Shown here: piece after piece, positions 60,159 to 64,000 of the stretch
Layout: each line of letters begins with the position of its first letter
Position numbering within the stretch: the stretch's first letter is position 1
DNA from: Sorangium sp051521495
GTDB taxonomy: Bacteria; Myxococcota_A; Polyangia; Polyangiales; Polyangiaceae
Length of the DNA: 64,000 nucleotides
Direction: 5' to 3'
Assembly (NCBI RefSeq): GCF_051521495.1
Contig: NZ_CP150355.1
Coordinates: forward strand, 3,782,001-3,846,000
Position numbers and translations under genes: made by a program
The notes under the pieces: generated by a model
Seen by the model: the letters and a program-made list of their open reading frames with translations, nothing else
Databases searched by the model: none
What the model was told of the DNA's origin: nothing

Positions 60159-61949
60159 ATGCGTTTTAGAGTCGTGGGTTGCGGGCGAGGGGTCCTGCGT
60201 GCGCTGGTGTCCATTGCGCTCGGTCTGGCCGGCGCGGCCGGCAACACGGGGTGCTACTCGGACAGCTGCGCGGACGCCTACCTGTGCGAGGTTCCGCCGC
60301 CGGAGCCGTCGCCTTGTGATGGGGATCCGACGACGGCGCCGGTCCTCGACATGTGCGGCGTGTTCGTCGGCGAGCAGGGCGACGACGAGAGCGCCGGCAC
60401 GATGGATGCGCCGGTGAAGACGTTGCAACGTGCGATCCGGCTCGCCGCGAGCGGACGAGGGCGCGGCGAGGCGCCGACCCGGCGCGTGTACGCGTGCGGC
60501 GGGGCGTTCGAGGAGGCGATCTCGCTCCCACGGGGCGTCGACCTCTGGGGCGGCCGTCAGTGCGCCGGCGGCGACTGGTCCTACGGAGGGCCGCTCGACG
60601 GGCAGAGCACGTTGACCGTCATCGCGCCGCCCGTGGGGATCCCGGTGCGGGTGCTCGGAGGGGACGACGCGGGCATCGCGGGGGACGACGCGACGTCGGT
60701 GATCTTCGGCGTGCGCGCGGTGGCGGCCGACGCCTCGGCGAGCGACGGCAAGTCGTCGATCGCGATGATCCTGAACCCGGGGGCCAGGGCGATCGTGCGG
60801 GCGAGCGAGATCTTCGCGGGCAACGGCAAGGACGGCGAGCCGGGCGAGGATGCGCCGAGCTTCCGCGCGAAGACCGGCGTGTTGGGGAACGACGGCGTGG
60901 ACGCGTGCACGGCGAACGTGGCGCCGGGCGCACTTCCGGTCGTGACCGTGTGCGACGATGGGATCGAGTCGACGGGTGGCCAGGGGGGCGACGGAGGCCT
61001 CGATATCGGCGGCGACGGGACGCAAGGGCTGCCGGAACCGGTCGGGAATCCGCCCAACATCGGCCTGGGCGGCCTCGGCGCGTCCAGCATGGATTGCAAG
61101 GAAGGGGAGAGGGGAGCAGATGGCGCCCCTGCGGACCGCGCTGCGGGAGCGGTTGGCGATGGCCTCCTGGGCGCCGACGGATGGGTCGGCGTCCGCGGGG
61201 AGGACGGGAAGCCGGGCGGCGTCGGCCAGGGCGGCGGCGGGGGTGGCGGCGGCAAGGGGCGCGACTCCATGCACGCGTGTCCGGCAGGTCGGCCCCAGGG
61301 CGGTGCGGCCGGCGGATCGGGCGGCGGTGGCGGCTGTGGGGGCCGGGGGGGCAAGGGGGGCCACTACGGCGGCGCGAGCATCGCGATCGTGGCCTTGCAG
61401 GGGAGCGACCTCACGGTCGGTGACGACAGCACGGTCCTCGGGGCCAAGGGCGGCGATGGCGGCGTCGGCGGAACGGGCCAGTGGGGAGGCTTTGGCGTTG
61501 CCGGCGGCCACGGCGGCGACGCTCGTCTGACCGACACGGCTCCCGCATGCCGCGGTGGCGGTGGCGGCTACGGCGGTCGCGGGGGCGATGCCGGCGGCGG
61601 TCTCGGTGGCCACTCGCTCGGCATCGGCTCCGTGGGCGCCTCCGTGACCCTCGGCCACGGCGGCGACGCTCGTCTGACCGACACGGCTCCCGCATGCCGC
61701 GGTGGCGGTGGCGGCTACGGCGGTCGCGGGGGCGATGCCGGCGGCGGTCTCGGTGGCCACTCGCTCGGCATCGGCTCCGTGGGCGCCTCCGTGACCCTCT
61801 TGCAGCATGCGACGGTCTCGCCCGGACAAGGCGGCACCGGGGGGCTCGGCGGCAATGCAAGCCCGGAACGCCCGCTGGGCGAGGGACGAGACGGGATTAC
61901 GGCGTTCTGGCACCGGTTCGGTGCGCAGGCCCCGGAGCCGCCTCGATGA
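60159..61949 (+). CDS. Gly-rich DUF1565-like lipoprotein, operon B gene 2
   Basis: 596 residues, ATG 60159 with GGAGGCGAGG upstream. Signal VLRALVSIALGLAGAAGNTGC (lipobox NTGC). Highly similar along its length to the 46451-48118 product (CGVFVGEQGDDESAGTMDAPV, DLWGGRQCAGGDWSYGG, GGGGGGGGKGRD). It is 41 residues longer, mainly because a 49-residue block is duplicated perfectly (61506-61799). A surface role is inferred. Confidence 0.87.
   Translation: MRFRVVGCGRGVLRALVSIALGLAGAAGNTGCYSDSCADAYLCEVPPPEPSPCDGDPTTAPVLDMCGVFVGEQGDDESAGTMDAPVKTLQRAIRLAASGRGRGEAPTRRVYACGGAFEEAISLPRGVDLWGGRQCAGGDWSYGGPLDGQSTLTVIAPPVGIPVRVLGGDDAGIAGDDATSVIFGVRAVAADASASDGKSSIAMILNPGARAIVRASEIFAGNGKDGEPGEDAPSFRAKTGVLGNDGVDACTANVAPGALPVVTVCDDGIESTGGQGGDGGLDIGGDGTQGLPEPVGNPPNIGLGGLGASSMDCKEGERGADGAPADRAAGAVGDGLLGADGWVGVRGEDGKPGGVGQGGGGGGGGKGRDSMHACPAGRPQGGAAGGSGGGGGCGGRGGKGGHYGGASIAIVALQGSDLTVGDDSTVLGAKGGDGGVGGTGQWGGFGVAGGHGGDARLTDTAPACRGGGGGYGGRGGDAGGGLGGHSLGIGSVGASVTLGHGGDARLTDTAPACRGGGGGYGGRGGDAGGGLGGHSLGIGSVGASVTLLQHATVSPGQGGTGGLGGNASPERPLGEGRDGITAFWHRFGAQAPEPPR
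61506..61799. repeat. Perfect 147-bp tandem duplication inside the Gly-rich gene
   Basis: 61506-61652 and 61653-61799 are identical in every base I compared, in frame, encoding a 49-residue block starting GHGGDARLTDTAPACRGG. Operon A gene 2 has a single version. Identity implies a very recent event. Confidence 0.9.
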
Positions 61950-61986
61950 ACCGCCCTGCGCTGGCCGCGCAGATCAGGAGACGCAC

Positions 61987-63513
61987 ATGAGAGAGAGAAC
62001 GGCGGCGATCTTGGTCCTTCTGCTGTCCCCGTGGGCGATCGGCTGCGGAACTTCGCCCGGCGTGAACGACCCTGGCGTGATGCCTTGTGAAGGCACCTCG
62101 TGCGAGGACGAGCCACCCCCGGAGTCGGTCTGCGTCGAGCATGTCGCCGCCGACATCATCGACGACGGCTGCGGCGTGTTCGTGGCGGGAGCCTTGGGCG
62201 GGGGCGATGACGGAAACCCCGGCACGAAGGCGAAGCCGGTGTTCACCATCGAGCACGCCGTCGAGCTCGCACGCACTGGACGAGGCCGCGTGTTCATCTG
62301 CAACGACGGATTCGTGGTGAAACAGATCAGGGTGCCCTCCGGCGTGGACCTCCTCGGGGGCTTCGACTGCCGGCGCTGGGATCGTGACCCCCGGATCCCG
62401 CGGTCCACGTTTACTCACGAGCGGGTCTTCGGCCCCATGGTGATCGTCGAGCCCGCGGGCCCCGACGACAGGGGGGCCGCCGATGGGCTGTCGACGCTCG
62501 CCGATCTCTACGTCCGCTCGGCGGGCGAGGTCGGCGTGCTCGTTCAGTCGAGCACGGTGGTGGAGATCCTGCGGAGCGAGATCTCAGCCCGTAGAGGACT
62601 GAAAGGCTTCGCTGGCGAGCAGTGGCCGACCAACCAACCGGACGGACCGGATGGCATGTTCGGTGGGGACGCGTGCTTGGGGGACGTCGGCGCCGGCGGG
62701 CCTGCGGTCGTGAACCAGTGCGAGAGCGGGCACACGAGCGTTGGCGGCAAGGGAGGCGATGGGCGGCCCGACAGCGCTGGGGATGGAGGCGACGGGGAGC
62801 CCGCCGACGCTTCGCCCTCGGGAGGCGGTGGTACCGGAGAGCAGGACAACGCCAGCTGCTATGTCGGATCCAAAGGGGGCCCGGGGGCTCCGGGAACGCA
62901 GGGCGCGCCCGGCAAGGGCATCGGCCGCCTCACCGAGACAGGATGGGAGGGCGACACGGGCGGCGAGGGGACCTGGGGCACGCCGGGCCAGGGCGGCGGC
63001 GGCGGCGGTCGTCGGGGCGGGCTTGCCCTGTGCGACGTGGCCTCCAAGGGCGGCGCAGGAGGAGGCTCGGGAGGGGCCGACGGTTGCGGAGGGCGAGGAG
63101 GCCGCGGGGGAGCGAACGGTATGCCGTGCATCGGCGTCCTCGCGCTTCACGCCCGGGTGACCGTGCGCGACACCAAGATCACGGTGGGCTCTGGCGGCTA
63201 CGGCGGCGACGGCGGGCCACCCCAGTACGCTGGCAGAGGCGGCAGAGGCGCACCGGGCGGGGCGCTCGGGGATGGATTCCATGCCTGTTTCGGCGGCCAT
63301 GGCGGCGATGGAGGGCCCGGCGGCTACGGCGGCCCGGGGCGCGGCGGCGACTCGATCGGCGTTGCCTATCTCGACGAGGACCAGCTCACGATCGAGGGCG
63401 TCACCAGCGAGACCGGACAGCCGGGCAAGGGCGGCACCAGCTGGAACCACGATGGCAGCACGACGGTGGGAGAGAGCGGCGAGGCCCACGAGACGCTGCG
63501 GTTTCCTGAATAG
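61987..63513 (+). CDS. Gly-rich DUF1565-like lipoprotein, operon B gene 3
   Basis: 508 residues, ATG with AGGAGA upstream. Signal AILVLLLSPWAIGC (lipobox AIGC). About 85 percent identical by eye to 48156-49685: same FVAGALGGGDDGNPGTKAKPV start region, LLGGFDCRRWDRD, Gly repeats and same end (GESGEAHETLRFPE). Follows gene 2 after 37 bp, as in operon A. Confidence 0.87.
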   Translation: MRERTAAILVLLLSPWAIGCGTSPGVNDPGVMPCEGTSCEDEPPPESVCVEHVAADIIDDGCGVFVAGALGGGDDGNPGTKAKPVFTIEHAVELARTGRGRVFICNDGFVVKQIRVPSGVDLLGGFDCRRWDRDPRIPRSTFTHERVFGPMVIVEPAGPDDRGAADGLSTLADLYVRSAGEVGVLVQSSTVVEILRSEISARRGLKGFAGEQWPTNQPDGPDGMFGGDACLGDVGAGGPAVVNQCESGHTSVGGKGGDGRPDSAGDGGDGEPADASPSGGGGTGEQDNASCYVGSKGGPGAPGTQGAPGKGIGRLTETGWEGDTGGEGTWGTPGQGGGGGGRRGGLALCDVASKGGAGGGSGGADGCGGRGGRGGANGMPCIGVLALHARVTVRDTKITVGSGGYGGDGGPPQYAGRGGRGAPGGALGDGFHACFGGHGGDGGPGGYGGPGRGGDSIGVAYLDEDQLTIEGVTSETGQPGKGGTSWNHDGSTTVGESGEAHETLRFPE

Positions 63514-63778
63514 CGGGATTGACGCTCGCCGCGGCGAGCGATCCGGATCGGCCCAGGGAGGGTCATCGCGGACCAGGACAGCCAGACGCCCGCAGAAACG
63601 TCCGAGTCGTACCGTCGCGGTCCTGAGGCCCTCGATCCTCTACCCCGCGCCGAGCGGTCTCCTCCGGGGCCATGGGGCGCGACGTCCTGGGCGACGTGAC
63701 CGAGCTCGGTCGGGCGGACAGCAACGGCACCGAGTTCGCCGACATGCGCTCGCCAGGTGCGCTATCCTTGCAGCACGA

Positions 63779-64000
63779 TGGAACGCTCGCCCGACTGGCT
63801 CTCCCTATGCACCGAAGGCCTCGACCTGGCAGCCGAAGATGCAGAAGCCCTCGAGACCCACCTGCTGAAGAGCTCGAACGACATCGAAGCGCGCGCCAAG
63901 TTGCTCGGGTTCTATTTCACGAACCCCAACGATGACGCACAGCAGCGACGAGCAGGCCACGTTCACTGGCTGATCGCACATCGCCCAGAAATCCACCTTG
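63779..64000 (+). CDS. Hypothetical protein, 3' end cut by the window
   Basis: ATG 63779, open to the right edge (73 codons seen). Reads WLSLCTEGLDLAAEDAEALE, then HLLKSSNDIEARAKLLGFYF and HVHWLIAHRPEIHL: helical, repeat-protein-like, charged. No ribosome site or family recognised. 63514-63778 contains no gene. Confidence 0.55.

Noticed and set aside
59655..61913. 752-codon minus-strand frame
   Set aside because: Low-complexity antisense of the operon B genes, no motif.

Overview
The DNA is GC-rich and the gene content points to a large-genome myxobacterium of the Polyangiales/Sorangium type. The evidence is PEGA-domain envelope proteins, glycine-rich DUF1565-like lipoproteins, ECF-type sigma factors with membrane tails, many IS66 elements, and a DUF3616/DNRLRE secreted protein. 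The assignment is inference from gene style. No rRNA, tRNA or CRISPR array was seen.

Layout. (1) 1-3074: an operon-like cluster of a ferritin-like protein (cut by the left edge), a Cys-rich peptide with repeated C-x5-C pairs, a DUF692/MNIO iron enzyme and a DUF2063-type partner. It looks like a bufferin-like, peptide-modifying (RiPP) system. (2) 3.1-12.4 kb: a decayed mobile-element zone. It holds a complete group II intron whose reverse transcriptase carries an amber stop, a frameshifted IS91-like transposase with a second copy of its 3' end, a secreted beta-helix protein between the two, a DHFR/RibD-like reductase, and small relics. (3) 12.4-17.7 kb: a TPR-CHAT protein and a divergently transcribed PD-(D/E)XK-type protein. 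(4) 17.9-40.6 kb: three nests of insertion sequences. Three IS66 lineages, here called alpha (2808 bp), beta (2655 bp) and gamma (about 2865 bp), are inserted into one another, and a 3.7 kb DDE + AAA-ATPase transposon lies inside one alpha copy. Ends and target-site duplications can be read to the base. Between the nests are a HEPN (ApeA-like) gene and an HNH-nuclease-like gene that alpha splits in two; its reading frame is restored when the insert is removed. (5) 40.6-45.1 kb: a small sigma-factor operon, a membrane-anchored HTH protein and a second sigma factor with a membrane tail. (6) 45.3-49.7 kb and 59.2-63.5 kb: two paralogous copies of a three-gene operon (PEGA protein plus two Gly-rich lipoproteins). 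(7) 49.7-52.1 kb: a translationally coupled minus-strand envelope operon. (8) 52.4-56.7 kb: a serial array of excisionase-integrase modules, only the last intact. Each of the two better-preserved modules has four copies of a module-specific 7-mer at identical spacing. (9) 56.7-58.5 kb: a secreted DNRLRE + DUF3616 protein antisense to the integrase reading frame. (10) The right edge cuts a hypothetical gene.

How it fits together: 12-41 kb behaves as an accessory or defence-type island (CHAT, PD-(D/E)XK, HEPN, HNH) repeatedly hit by IS66 elements. The envelope operons at 45-50 and 59-63.5 kb look like lineage-specific secreted or surface proteins that duplicated. The integrase array marks repeated integration in one orientation. 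The two candidates for new biology are the Cys-rich peptide/MNIO/ferritin cluster and the coordinated 7-mer exchange in the excisionase-integrase modules.
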